Part shown: in pieces, positions 26,830 to 38,043 of the stretch | Position numbering within the stretch: the stretch's first letter is position 1 | How the letters are laid out: every line of letters begins with the position of its first letter | Assembly: GCF_030463565.1 (NCBI RefSeq) | Contig: NC_134655.1 | Coordinates: 4,972,372 to 5,036,371 of the forward strand | Origin: Pelecanus crispus | Lineage: Eukaryota; Chordata; Aves; Pelecaniformes; Pelecanidae | Length of the DNA: 64,000 nt | Direction of reading: 5' to 3' | Made by a program: the position numbers and the translations under genes | The notes under the pieces: model-generated | The model's database searches: none | Told to the model about the DNA's origin: nothing | Seen by the model: only the letters and a program-made list of their open reading frames with translations

Positions 26830-26946
26830 ACTGTATTTTAGTCTAGTCTACCCTTGGTTGGTTTAGAGTGGACTTGGTAGTGTAGGTTCATGGTTGGACT
26901 GGATGATCTTAAAGGGCTTTTCCAACCCAAGCAATTCTATGATTCT
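26830..26946 (+). mobile_element. CR1 LINE 3' tail fragment
   Basis: About 115 bases of CR1 3' end, recognisable by GGTTGGACTGGATGATCTTA, TTTTCCAACCCAAGC and the terminal ATTCTATG motif. It is closely similar to the copy at 39600-39757, sharing the unusual TCTAGTCTACCCTTG segment. Only the untranslated tail is present. Confidence 0.85.
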
Positions 26947-29900
26947 TTCTCAGGGGAACAAAGTAAACCAGCTTTATTTAAAATTGTAGCATAGTGCATT
27001 CCTGTACTGGAACCAGGCGCAGCACAGGCCAATGCAGGCCTCAGCGCATGCTTGGAAATTAGAAGAGAAGAAGGTGGGGATCCCAAATCAGGCATGGACC
27101 CGAGCTTCATTTTTCTCCCCTTTCATAATGTGGGGAGTGACCCCACACTCTGGACATATCTCCTTTGTGTTTTGGCATTACAAACTAGAAACTGCTGATC
27201 AGGAGATTATTTCTTAGAAGGTTGTTTCCAAAACTCCTTTTCCCAGATGCTGGAGGGAATTACACCTTCCAAATACACCTCATTTTAAACAATGATGAGA
27301 TGCACCCTGTTGTTTTGCAGGTACCTTCATTCCATTTTTCACTTACTTCAGAATCATTCAGGCGTGGCTGAGGCTTAAAAATAAGCATTGACCAGAAGGA
27401 AAGATCCCTGAGTATGCAAAGTTTCCTAAACCAACAGCACTGGTTTCCAGTGGCTTTTAGCACCGTGCTCTGCCTCGTGCCATCGACCTCAGCCTGCAAA
27501 GCAGTACAAAGCAATTGGGCCCCACGTATTTTTTGCTTCTGAGTTCCCACTGTGTTACAAAACCAGGGGGTTTTGGGTTTGGTTTTTTTTTTTTTTTTCA
27601 ACAAAATGGCTTTTGATTCTGAGGGCTCCTAACCTGCTCCAGATGGCTGGGCAGGTGTTGCAAGGTCAGTGTTACTGGGGCATAACAACCAGAGTCAGGA
27701 AAGCAATTTATGACCTGTCACCACTGGAGGCAAACATGGAGAAATTACATTTGGAAGGAAGCAAAGTTGAGGTCAGCAAATATTTTTCAGGGTCAAAAAT
27801 AAAAGCCCGAAGTTCTCAGGGGTGGTTGCTTTTTTCTTCATTTTCCAGTCCTGCGGTTTCTTTGTTTGAACTCAGCGAAAACTGATCTTCCATCTCCCTT
27901 TTTTATATTGAGAATATCCAGGTTCTGAGGGTGAGTGAGTGACAAATGGGGACAGGGAGATGATTTGTCTAAGTACGTAACCTTCACCTGCAGTGGTCCA
28001 GCTTTAAGCTGCTCATTTCTCACTTTTAGCTACCTTATATTTATTCGTTGTTGCCTTTTCAAGTATGACAGCCGAGAAGGTGCTTTTAGGAGTAACCTTC
28101 ATACACATGGCATCTAAAAAGACCGCTAGCAGGACAGCTGGGTTTTTTAAAGCTGATATAATGTGACTTTTCTCCCTTGGCTGAGAGGGAAGCCTGGACA
28201 CCAGGATGTTTTTCTGATGGCGATGTCCGTGCAGCAGAAACGCAGCGCGACTTGCATGAGGAGCTCTAAACTGGCTCACAGCTACGCCGTGGGGATGAAG
28301 GCTTGTTACAAACCTATAAACGGGGAATTGCAAATTCTTTTACAGCTCCATTGTCTTGAGGATGTAAGTGCAGATTTAGGGCAAACCTCAGCACAAGCTT
28401 CTGCCCCCCACCCCGAAGCCAAGTGCATTTAGTGGTGGTGTGGGAGCGCTTCCCTCTCGCCTCCACCAAAACTCCCCGCCTGGGCTGGGGCTGGCCGGAG
28501 GCAGAGCGGCTTTGGCTGGGTGACAGACATAGCAAGGTCTCTGAAACGCTGGCATCGTCTCTTGCAGCTGGGACACAGCCATCCTTGTTCAATGGGATAT
28601 TAGAGGATTTCTTGGTGTCCCAGGCGGCTGCGCTTGTTTATTTGTGTTCTGGCAATCTGCAGAATTACAATGAACTACATCCTGCAAGATCTGCAAATAG
28701 TCCCCACCTATGAAATAAACAGAAGTCTCAAATATTTAAAGTAAAGCGTTGGATTCTCAGTTTATTACCAGTAAAAGGCTTTATTGACCTTAAGGAGTCT
28801 GAGTCACACTTCTCCTCTGATGGGGTTTTTTTTTTGGGCCATGCTGGCTCTAGGAAATAATGGTTAGGACTGCGAAGCTCGGTGTTTTGTTTACGCGAGG
28901 TAAGAGGGTTCACTTAATTAAAAACAGGTAAAAGGAAGTAAATTGTATGTATTCCAAATTCCACCCATGCAGTTCCTTGCTAGAAGGAGATGGGTAGGGT
29001 TCAGTGTAGGTAATGACTCGTGACAGTTACATTGCATTGGGTAGAAATGCATGAGGGAGAAAAACCCTTATGCATCATTTTTTTACAAAAGGAAACTGAA
29101 ACCTTAACAAAACCTTCTGTAGTATTATGGGTCTCATACCTTCTTCAGAAGCAGTGGTATTTCTGAGGCTGAGCGAAAATAAGCAGAATTCACCCACTTC
29201 TAATGTGGTCAGTGGAGCATTTCCTCAATTATGCATTCCCCACATGCACTGAATAGGGGAGTTTACTCCTTTTTTTGGCTTAACCTTGTATTGTTCTAAA
29301 ATACCTTCTACTGGCTGCTCGCAAGAGGCTGGGCTAGAGACTTTATTGCTCTGATAAATTCCTGCAATTCCTCTGTGCCTAAGAGCATCTCAGGGCCATT
29401 CTTGATCAATGGATGTCCTTCACTAAAGCTGCCCAGGGGGAGGAGGAGGAAGATTTTAATAAAACAGCTGAGATTCTCCGTCGTGCTGGACGTTATTGGA
29501 AAGCGTAATGCGAGCCAATGACTGAAACTGGGAGAAAACTCCCAAGGCTGGGCTCGCGATGAACGGAGCGGTATTTTTTGCTCTGGGATGCACACCGGAG
29601 TGGAAAGCCATCGCCAGGGTCAGAGCTGCTGTCTTCCCGCCTGCCCCTCGGGGCCTGCCAGAGCTGCCCTCGCTGGGGGTTATCGGTAGGCACCAGCTGC
29701 TCATCGTTGTGTCTGAGGTGGGCATGGCACATGGTGTCATGGACAGCCCTCGCTGAGTAGCAAAAAAATCTGTGTAAAGTCTGTGATTAGTTAGGCTGGA
29801 GTAATTTTAGCATTTGGAGGTGGGTGAGACTAAACCAGCCTGGTATTGCCAGAATTTGGCCTTGATATTCCCTGTGTGATGGTAGCAGATGCGTTTGTAC

Positions 29901-32900
29901 ATGGACTGCTCTGGGAGACCACAGTTGCCTGCTGTATTTGAAGTTATTCTTTATCTTATCAGCTGTCTCTCATCCGAAGGCCATTTCTATATGACTTAGT
30001 TGCTTAGGAATTTTTTCGGTAAGAAATATAGACCTCTATTCTCTCCTTTCACTGGGACAAGTCAGACAAAATATGATTGCAGACAGTGCAGCCACAGCAT
30101 TTTTAGTGAAATAGCTTTTCAGAAAACAATTATATTAAATATATTCTCTGTTCTCCTAGCTCACAGCTTCTCTTGGTCTGCGAAGGACTAGACAATTCAT
30201 AGCTACAAGTGGCGTATTGCAAATTAAGAGAAAGAGCTGCACCTTGGAAAAGCTCTCGTGATGCTGTGGAGCTTCGCTTTGCAATGGCTAACCAAAAGGC
30301 AGGTATTTTACATATTTATTTCATGACAGCGAGAGGGGAGACGTGAGCACACAGCGGGAGAAAGAGGGTTAGTGGTGCCACTGTGGCCCCAGGCAGAATG
30401 TACCTGGGCGGGGATGTCTGCTCTTCAGCCTTTTCAGTGGGACAGCCCTCGGCTGCCGTAGGAGCACCTGCATTTCAGCGTGAAGGTTACACACTGACTG
30501 TGCTTGCTGTTACCCAGCAATTTGATACTTGAAGGGTGATGTTTGTAGGCTTGTGCAATACCGATCCTGTCTGTATTACTGCACCTTGAGGGCTTGTCCG
30601 TGTGTAAAAGGAAGCACTGACATCAGTCGAGCTGCCACAGTCTAAGTGACACTCACACTTCTGGCTCCCTTCCGCCACGGCAGCCCCATCAGCTCACGGC
30701 TTCCCAGTCCAGGGCTGCGGCAAGCTCCTGCACTGGGTGGAAACTGGGCTTGCACTGCTCCCTTTCTGGCTGCAGCCACAGCACTGGACTCGGGGCAGGG
30801 AGACACAGTCCAGCCCCCATGGACAGGAGGTGTTATGCTGGTTTTCAGCCCACCCCTTCCAAAGAGAAAGACCCTATCCTAGGAGGATTATAATGGCTGT
30901 CAGTGTTTTGCCCTTAAAATAGTGATGGCGATACCTCTGCCATGGTCAGTACCAATTTCATGGTACTGACAGCAGAAGAAATAAGATGGGAGGAAGAGTG
31001 GGGCTGGATCCTCCAGCATGAGACAAGGAGAGGCACAAGGCTGATCACAGACGCTGTACAGGTATGGCAGTTTTGGCGCTAAGTCGTTCTGGGACTGTTA
31101 ACTACAGCATATATTGGGAACTGGAGTATGACTGTGGGTGCCAGGACCACATCTATCATTCTTAATACAATGCTACTCTTGGTTTTGACCTGCCCTACAA
31201 GATCTGTCTTGACTAATAACGGTATTGGGAAGCGTCCACACATTGTAAAGCAAAAGGAGGTTATTTCCTTACATTGTGAAAGGAAATGAGATAAAGAGGT
31301 ATGGACAGAGGCAAGCGGCCTTTCCAGCTTGCTGCTATTTTCATCTGACTATGAATAGCCTGGTGAGATCAGTATTATCTGTTCCGGGTTTTGTTATGTT
31401 TTGGGTAGAGATGTTTTCATATCTTTATTACATGGACCTATGTGCGGCTCCAGGTCTCGAAGGGTGAGGTCGGTCTGGGTGGTCCTACACTGACTGCGGT
31501 GATGAAACTGGGGTGTTAAATACCGTCATCATTCGTGGGTCCTGACTACCGAATTGGCAGGTTGAAGTTCCTAAATTCATCCTCTTCCTCTGCATGCAAA
31601 GCAGCATCTAGTCAAATGAAATCTGTTTGGCCCATGGTGTATATTATTAATCTGTGCACATCCAGCGCTGAGGAAGTCGTGCAGCACTGGGAAGGAAAGC
31701 TACACGCTGAGAAATGAGAGCCGAGACTGGAGTGCCCCGCAGATGGTCTATAGATAATTCGATTCTGTAGGCAGATGACAGCAAGAGCACTGAGCTGGTA
31801 CTGTGCGTCTGAGCAGTTTGTGCTCGGGTTAGTTATGAAGAGCATTAACATAGTTCTGTTTCGAGCTGGGGCTGAGTTAAATGTCCCAGAAATAAAATGA
31901 AAATGCAGCACAAAGAAGGTGGCAGCCCCTTCAGCATCTGCCTTTCCAAAAGGGATTATGTTTCATGCCTGCTAGGCTAAGCAAGTATTTAATTTTCACC
32001 TGATAAAACTATTTGAAGGAGAGATACTTAAGAAAACCAAACAACTCTCCGAACAACACCCTTCTCCACTGTAATAAAAAGAAAAAACTTGGAGAGGATC
32101 TATTAATTCAGGAGAGAGGTCTGTAACATAACTTCTTTCATAAATAGCTCTTACTGCTGCAGAAACCCTACATGGGATTAGTCAAACTATTTATTTTGGA
32201 AGGCACTCCAGAACTACACCTTCTTGAGCGTTTCCTTGAGGGCGCAGCTGCATGCCCATGACCTGCGCAGCCAGCAGGCTCCGAGTGAGAGGAGGCAGGA
32301 CTGTTGGCACAGGGAATTCAGTTGGTTTTGATCACATGCGTGGGGACACGCTGCAAAACGCCGAGGAACGAGGAAATGAGCATTGTCCTGTCCAGACTGC
32401 GGGCTGTCCGAATGCACTTCCACTCGGCGTGCCCCAACGCAGGTATGCTCCCTGCGAGAGGACGTTGCGTGCTGCTGAAGAAAGGTCGGTGTTTATTTGC
32501 CCCTTCACTTTAGGGGTTGGATATTGGGTTGGTGCTAGGGGCAAGCATGTCGTACCACCGCTTGATGCTTTGCTGAAGGGAATGGAGCAGTTTTGGACAG
32601 GTCGCAAATTTCCGCGTCTTGGCTGGTGTAAATGGGAGTCTTCCCGGACCCGTGCTCAGCACCTGGCCTTTCTCAGGCTGTCAGCTCCAAAATGTGGGAG
32701 CGCTGTTCTCCCCGACTGGCACCGCTCTTTGCTGGTGCACAGTCCGAGCAGCTGACAAAGGGAAAGTTTTTTCCTTGTATTAGCGTCCCTGTCCCTCTTA
32801 GCTTTTCTGCAGGTGGTCAGAGCTCTCCTCTCTCCAAGGGCTTGGCAGAGCCGTTAGCTGTGCCCCATTTGAGGGCTGGCATTGCCTCTCTCCCTCCGGG

Positions 32901-33538
32901 CTGCAGAGCTGCAGCCGGGCACGGCTTACACCACCCTACCTGGCACTGCAAAACCAGTCGCGCAGGTGAAGATACCAGGGGTTGCAGCTGTTGGGAGAAG
33001 CCTTTTTCCACCTAAACAATGTTCAGGAGTTCTGTAGTAAGCTAGATGGGGGACGGAGAAGGGTGCAAGGAATGATCAAGCTCCCTGAGTTGTAACACCT
33101 GGAATGAGCAAACAACAAACTTCCTTCCTCTAAACTGGCTGTGACACAGGTCTGCAAAATGAGCAACATGGAGTAGGTGAATGCAGAGTAATCCTTACCA
33201 GGTTTTCTCGTAAAACACTTGGGGATATCAAATGAAGCATGCAAGTGGCAGGTCAAAACAAAACAAGGGCAGGTACTTTTTCATTTAAAGTGTAGTGAAG
33301 CTGTGGGACTGCAGGGCTTTGAGGATATTGCAAAATGCTTAAAATCTATGTGAGTTCAGAAAGTAATTAGAAAAATCTGTGAAATGCAGCGACACTGCTC
33401 CTGCTTCGGGGAGTCCCTGCCCTGTACCTTGCAGGAAGCTGGAGCGCAGGACGGCTCGCTGTACTCTCTCTCGCTGTATGCTCTTAGCCCTTGTTGAAGA
33501 TAAACTACTGCGTTACGGGGACCTTCAGTCTAGCTGTG

Positions 33539-34551
33539 TGTGGTGGGTTGACCCTGGCTGGGTGCCAAGGGCCCACCAAAGCCTCTCTATCACTGCCCTT
33601 CTCAAATGGACAGGGGAGAGAAAATATAACGAGAAAGCTCGTGGGATGAGATAAGGACAGGGAGATCACTCACCAATTACCGTCACGGGCAAAACAGACT
33701 CGACTTGGGGAAATCACTTTATTACCAGTCAAAACTGAGTAGGGTAATGAGAAATAAAACCAAATCTTAAAACACCTTCCCCCGGGCCCCCTTCTTCCCA
33801 GGCTCAACTTCACTCCCAATTTGTCTACCTCCTCCCCCCGAGCAGCACAGGGGGCTGGGGAATGGGGGTTGTGGTCAGTTCACCACACGTTGTCTCTGCC
33901 GCTCCTTCCTCCTCACACTCTTCCCTGCTCCAGCGTGGGTCCCTCCCACGGGGTGCAGCCCCTCAGGAGCAGCCTGCTCCAGCGTGGGTCCCCCGCGGGG
34001 TCCCCAGCCCTGCCAGCAAACCTGCTCCAGCCTGGGCTCCTCTCTCCACGGGGCCACAGCTCCTGCCAGGAGCCTGCTCCAGCGCGGGCTTCCCCCGGGG
34101 TCCCAGCCTCCTTGGGGCACATCCCCCTGCTCCGGCGTGGGCTCCTCCCCGGGTGCAGGTGGATCTCTGCTCCCCGTGGGCCTCCGTGGGTGCAGGGCAC
34201 AGCTGCCTCGCCATGGGCTGCACCAGGGGTGCAGGGGAATCTCTGCTCCGTGCCTGCAGCACCTCCTGCCCTCCTCCTGCACTGACCCTGGGGTCTGCAG
34301 GGCTGTGCCTCTCACATATTCTCACCTGCTGCTGTTCTGCCACAGGTTTTTTTTTCCCCATCTTCTTAAATATGTTATCCAAGAGGCGCTACCACCATCA
34401 CTGATGGACTCAGCCTTGGCCAGTGGTGGGTCCGTCTTGGAGCCGGCTGGTGTTGGCTCTATCGGACATGGGGGAAGCTTCTGGCAGCTTCTTACAGAAG
34501 CCACCCCTGTAGCCCCCTGCTACCAAAACCTTGCCACGCAAACCCAATACA
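33539..34551. mobile_element. Avian retroviral solo LTR (about 1 kb)
   Basis: The block begins TGTGGTGGGTTGACCCTGG and ends GCAAACCCAATACA, the ends of a common avian endogenous-retrovirus LTR family. Internal sequence is free of retroviral coding regions, so it is a solo LTR. It carries a run of imperfect repeats built on TGCTCCAGCGTGGG (see separate entry). The flanking 7-mers CTGTGTG (33534-33540) and CCGTGTG (34552-34558) agree at six of seven positions, suggesting an aged target-site duplication, but the left one overlaps the element's first bases. Long GC-rich open frames across it are not genes. Confidence 0.7.
33930..34180. repeat. Degenerate internal repeats of the LTR (TGCTCCAGCGTGGG unit)
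   Basis: At least five spaced copies of CTGCTCCAGCGTGGG or close variants occur, roughly every 45-65 bases, each followed by similar GTCCC / GGGGT / CAGCC segments. They form an internal minisatellite of the LTR. The repetition explains the overlapping long frames on both strands. Confidence 0.75.
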
Positions 34552-36324
34552 CCGTGTGTGGCCTTTCCTGTATTTTTAACCTGGACGCTGAAAATGCGTT
34601 GGGAGACGAGGTGCACAGGTCCCAGTGTGCTGTTTTAACAGAACGGGCCTCACTTCTCCGCCTGTGCTTGGGCTCTGGGTTTGACAAGCTGCACAGTGGC
34701 ATGACACGCCATCACGGATCTTCTCCGGTGACCAGAGCATTTGCTGCTTCTTGGGGTAGTGGCCACAAGAAAGCAAAAGCTATCACCGTAAGAGATGCAG
34801 CCAGTTATGCCGCATGGTAGGTCATGCTTCTGCTTGTCTCCACACCCTCTCCACACCCAGCGTTTGTCGGTCGACGGATCTGTCGATTTAGGTGTTCGCA
34901 CTGCATCATCCCTGTGCTCTCTGAACGGTTTATTAACAAGGCTTTGAGGGGGGAGAGGATTAGGTGCAATCTAACAAAGCAAGTCAAAGCTGTGTGGTGC
35001 TGCGTAAGGAGTGTGAGCGTGAGCTCTAGGATTAAGCAACCTGGGGGAGCGGGCGATGGTTAGGTACAGCACAGCGCGCCTGCCTGGTAACATGCTCTAC
35101 ATGTCAGTTGATTTGTATCTTTAATCCATTGCGCTTGCAGACCCAAGTAAACAAATAACGCACTCCCCCTTATCGCTGGGTACCTGAGTGCTTAATGGCG
35201 GGCTTCTCCTGTTTCGAGCCTCTGCAGTGGCCAAGGCGCAGCAGCGTGGTGCACCCATCAGAGGCTGCAGTGGCTCCAGTCGCAGCAGGGACGGCCCCGT
35301 GGCCGTGGCACGTAGGGAGGTCATTTCCCAGCCTTGTTTGCTCCTGCAGGCCTGGGTCAACAGCTTTGCAGCTCCTGAGACTGCCAGTAAAACCTCCCGG
35401 TGGAGCAGTCTCCCGGACCAGCTCCCTTTCCCACAGCAAGTGCATTAAGTGGTTTGATTTTTAACCATTTAAAACAAAAGGAGGAGTTGGCTGTTTGGTT
35501 TCTGTTAACCTTTTCCTTCAAATGTAACTATTCCAGTAAGATAAAACATTCTTAGGGAAAAAAAGGCTATTTATAAAGAAGGAGCCTTTTTTTCTTTTTC
35601 TGACTACCACCGTACTAACGAATAAATGAGTCTTTGCTGAAAATGTTTTCTGAAGTACTTTCAGCCCACATGTCATGGGTTTGTTAAAAATAAATAAAAG
35701 TTCTAGAGGAGAAAATACTGTGAAAACTGTGTCCCTAGATACTTTTTTAAAAATAAAATATGTCCCAGAAATTTCTGTAAATGTCTTTGTAGAAGTGGGA
35801 TTGTACCTGAGAACCAGAGAGAGTAGATGGCTGGAACCAATCGTGGAAGAGCCGTGCCAAAATGAATGGGTGAAACATAGGTTTGAACAGTAGAGATTCA
35901 TCAGGATATTTTATTCCTGTTTCTGTTTTAACTATTTAGAGTGGTATCGATAGTTTCTCAGGTGATAAAGGCTGTAATTGTAGTGTGACAAGCATAGCCA
36001 TACTTGCCTCAAAGAACCATGAAATGTTGTTTCCTTCCCTCCAAAAATTTTTTTCAAATAATTGGAGAGTTTTTATGACAAAGCCCATTCCTTTTACAAG
36101 CCTCTTTATGCGGTTCTGTGGTATTTTTTTGTAAGCATTAGAGTCCGATGCCTAGTCTTTCTTCTAACATGTTGTTACACCATTATGAAAAAGGCAAACA
36201 TTTGGGAATGTTTCGTCCATAAAATACTGTAAATCTGTGAAATGATGTCAAATGAGCAAAGTTCAGCTGCAGTACTTGTGCTCGGCTTTGGATATGCCAG
36301 TTGAAGGAAGAGATGCGCCATGTG

Positions 36325-36575
36325 GGGACAGTCCAAAGAAGAGTGACAAAAATGATGAAGACCCCAGCTCTGAGGAACCTGAAGGAGCTGGGGTTGGTTG
36401 ATGTGGAGGCTGAAGTATAAAACCCTGTGAGGATGGCTGCAAAGGGGGCATGCCCATGGCGGATAGGATGGGCTGACGTCTACCAAGGAGATCTGGGGTG
36501 GGCAATAGGAAGAAGTTGCTTGCTGCTGGTTAGCTAAGCACTGAAATAGGTGGCCCCAGGAGGGGCCACCCTCCA
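36325..36575 (+). mobile_element. Old, diverged CR1-like LINE fragment
   Basis: Segments such as GAGTGACAAAAATGATGAAG, AAGGAGCTGGGGTTG and the ACTGAAATAGGTGGCCCCAGG end follow the order of the region just 3' of the CR1 reverse transcriptase. The piece is heavily mutated and has lost its tail. The frame on the opposite strand here is a by-product. Confidence 0.4.
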
Positions 36576-37942
36576 AGGGGCAGAGTAGGCAGCCATAGAG
36601 TAGGGGTGATACAGGCCTTGAGGTTAGGGAATGGGCCTGATGACTTTCAGATCATATTTGCCATGAAAGCTGGGATTTATTCATTTTTAATGACCTGACT
36701 CCCAAGGATGTGGCTTTGGGAGAAAAAGTCAACTGTGATGAAACCCACAGTCACCTGATAGGCTTGGAAACAGTGGACAAATCCCATCTGGTGAGCTAGA
36801 AACTGCCTGCATGGACACAAGCAGAACTTCTGCTTCCTCGGAGGTGTGCCTTACTGCCCTCGCGTTGGCCGGGAGAGAGGAAAAGGAATAAAGCAGCAAA
36901 GCGACACATGATTTACTCTTCCTCCACGCCCTGCAGCCTCTGGCCATTTTTGGTGTCTGTTGAAACACTAAGTGATCTGCACCCGTACTGTTTGAATAGC
37001 AAATGGCAGCGCACCATAAAGCAAAGTGCACGCATATTAGAAAATGAGCAGCCTCTGGTTTTTTATAGCGTAACGTGCAGCAATAACACTTGCAGGTGTC
37101 TGTTCTGGTATTTTCTGATTGCTTTACAAAGGCCGGCTGCTTATACTCAGTCTCATTTAGGGCAGGAAGAAGTGAGGAAAAGAAGAATGGAAGTAAAAAG
37201 CAAGCAAGCAGTTTGGTAATTTATATGCATATTTTGCTTGGAGCATGCTGAGTCAACTCTTTACCTGTTAGTAGGAAAGCAGCTAAAATAAAATATTATC
37301 TTGGTTAGGTTAATACCACGTGAGGAGCTGTAGGAACGGGAAGAAAGTAGGGCAGCTTGTTTTGGAACTTGTGCTGAAGAACAAATAAAAACCCCCAATG
37401 TACACATTCGGTTACCATATGTCGTGCTTATCATAAAAGGCATCTCGGTGTTATTTCTTTGCAGGGATGCTTGAACTCCACGGAGGCAGACTTCCCCACT
37501 GAAGAAAGCGCATGCCAGAGGTGCTGGGGTTGCCGTTGGTGAGAGGAGCTTTCGTGCCTGTTGAGGCAGCTAAGGCGGGCGGTGAGCTCGCTCCTTCCCG
37601 TGCTTGCCTGTTTGATTGACGCTGGCTTCCAAATCGCTGCGACTGTGCCTGAAGAAAAGCAAAGGAGCATAATTTTGCTGAGAGAATTTTCCTGGCAGGG
37701 GAAGGCATGCAGTGCAGAGAAACGTGCCAGCGAAGAGCCTGGAAGTGCAAGCCCAGGTGCTAACGCAACTTCCACCCAAGCCATGCTGCTGTGAAGTCCT
37801 TTTGCTCCAGCCGCGTCTTGCTCAGCGCACCGGGGCGGGCTGCACAGGGGCTGCCCATGGCATTGCGGCAGTCTGGGCTGGATTAGTTCCTGGTGTGTCA
37901 TCGCTTCAGCTGCCTGAAGAACTGAAGAAGATTGCAGGGAAG

Positions 37943-38043
37943 ATGTTGGACTTGAGCTTCCTGACCGAGGAGGAGTATGAGAAGCTGATGAAGGTTCTGC
38001 AGAGAGATGCAGAGCTGAAGAAGAAGGATGGGGATCGCATCAG
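37943..38043 (+). CDS. SYTL1: Slp coding exon 1 (Slp homology domain, first helix)
   Basis: Encodes residues 1-33 and two bases of codon 34, starting [11 protein letters not shown], the classic start of Slp1/Slp2 proteins. The ATG has a good context (A at -3). The exon probably begins at 37910 after the TCATCGCTTCAG acceptor. The eleven codons before the ATG are open and in frame (LPEELKKIAGK), which allows an upstream start. The donor is CAG/GTGAGA. Confidence 0.88.

Larger units (their letters stand above)
24391..37909 (+). other. Intron 1 of the synaptotagmin-like gene (repeat-bearing, no other gene)
   Basis: About 14 kb between the CpG island and the first certain coding exon. It contains a CR1 tail near 26.9 kb, a solo LTR at 33.5-34.55 kb and an old CR1-like piece near 36.4 kb, with unremarkable sequence between them. 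A pyrimidine-rich acceptor-like site ending TTTGCAG at 37464 could begin a longer 5' UTR form of exon 2. Confidence 0.5.

Noticed and set aside
33821-34820. Overlapping frames of 140-280 codons on both strands near 34 kb
   Set aside because: They lie in a solo LTR with internal GC-rich repeats; no retroviral or cellular domain is present.
37465-37942. In-frame open sequence upstream of the Slp ATG, possible longer N-terminus
   Set aside because: No in-frame ATG exists in this stretch; it could only be 5' UTR, or be entered by splicing at 37910.
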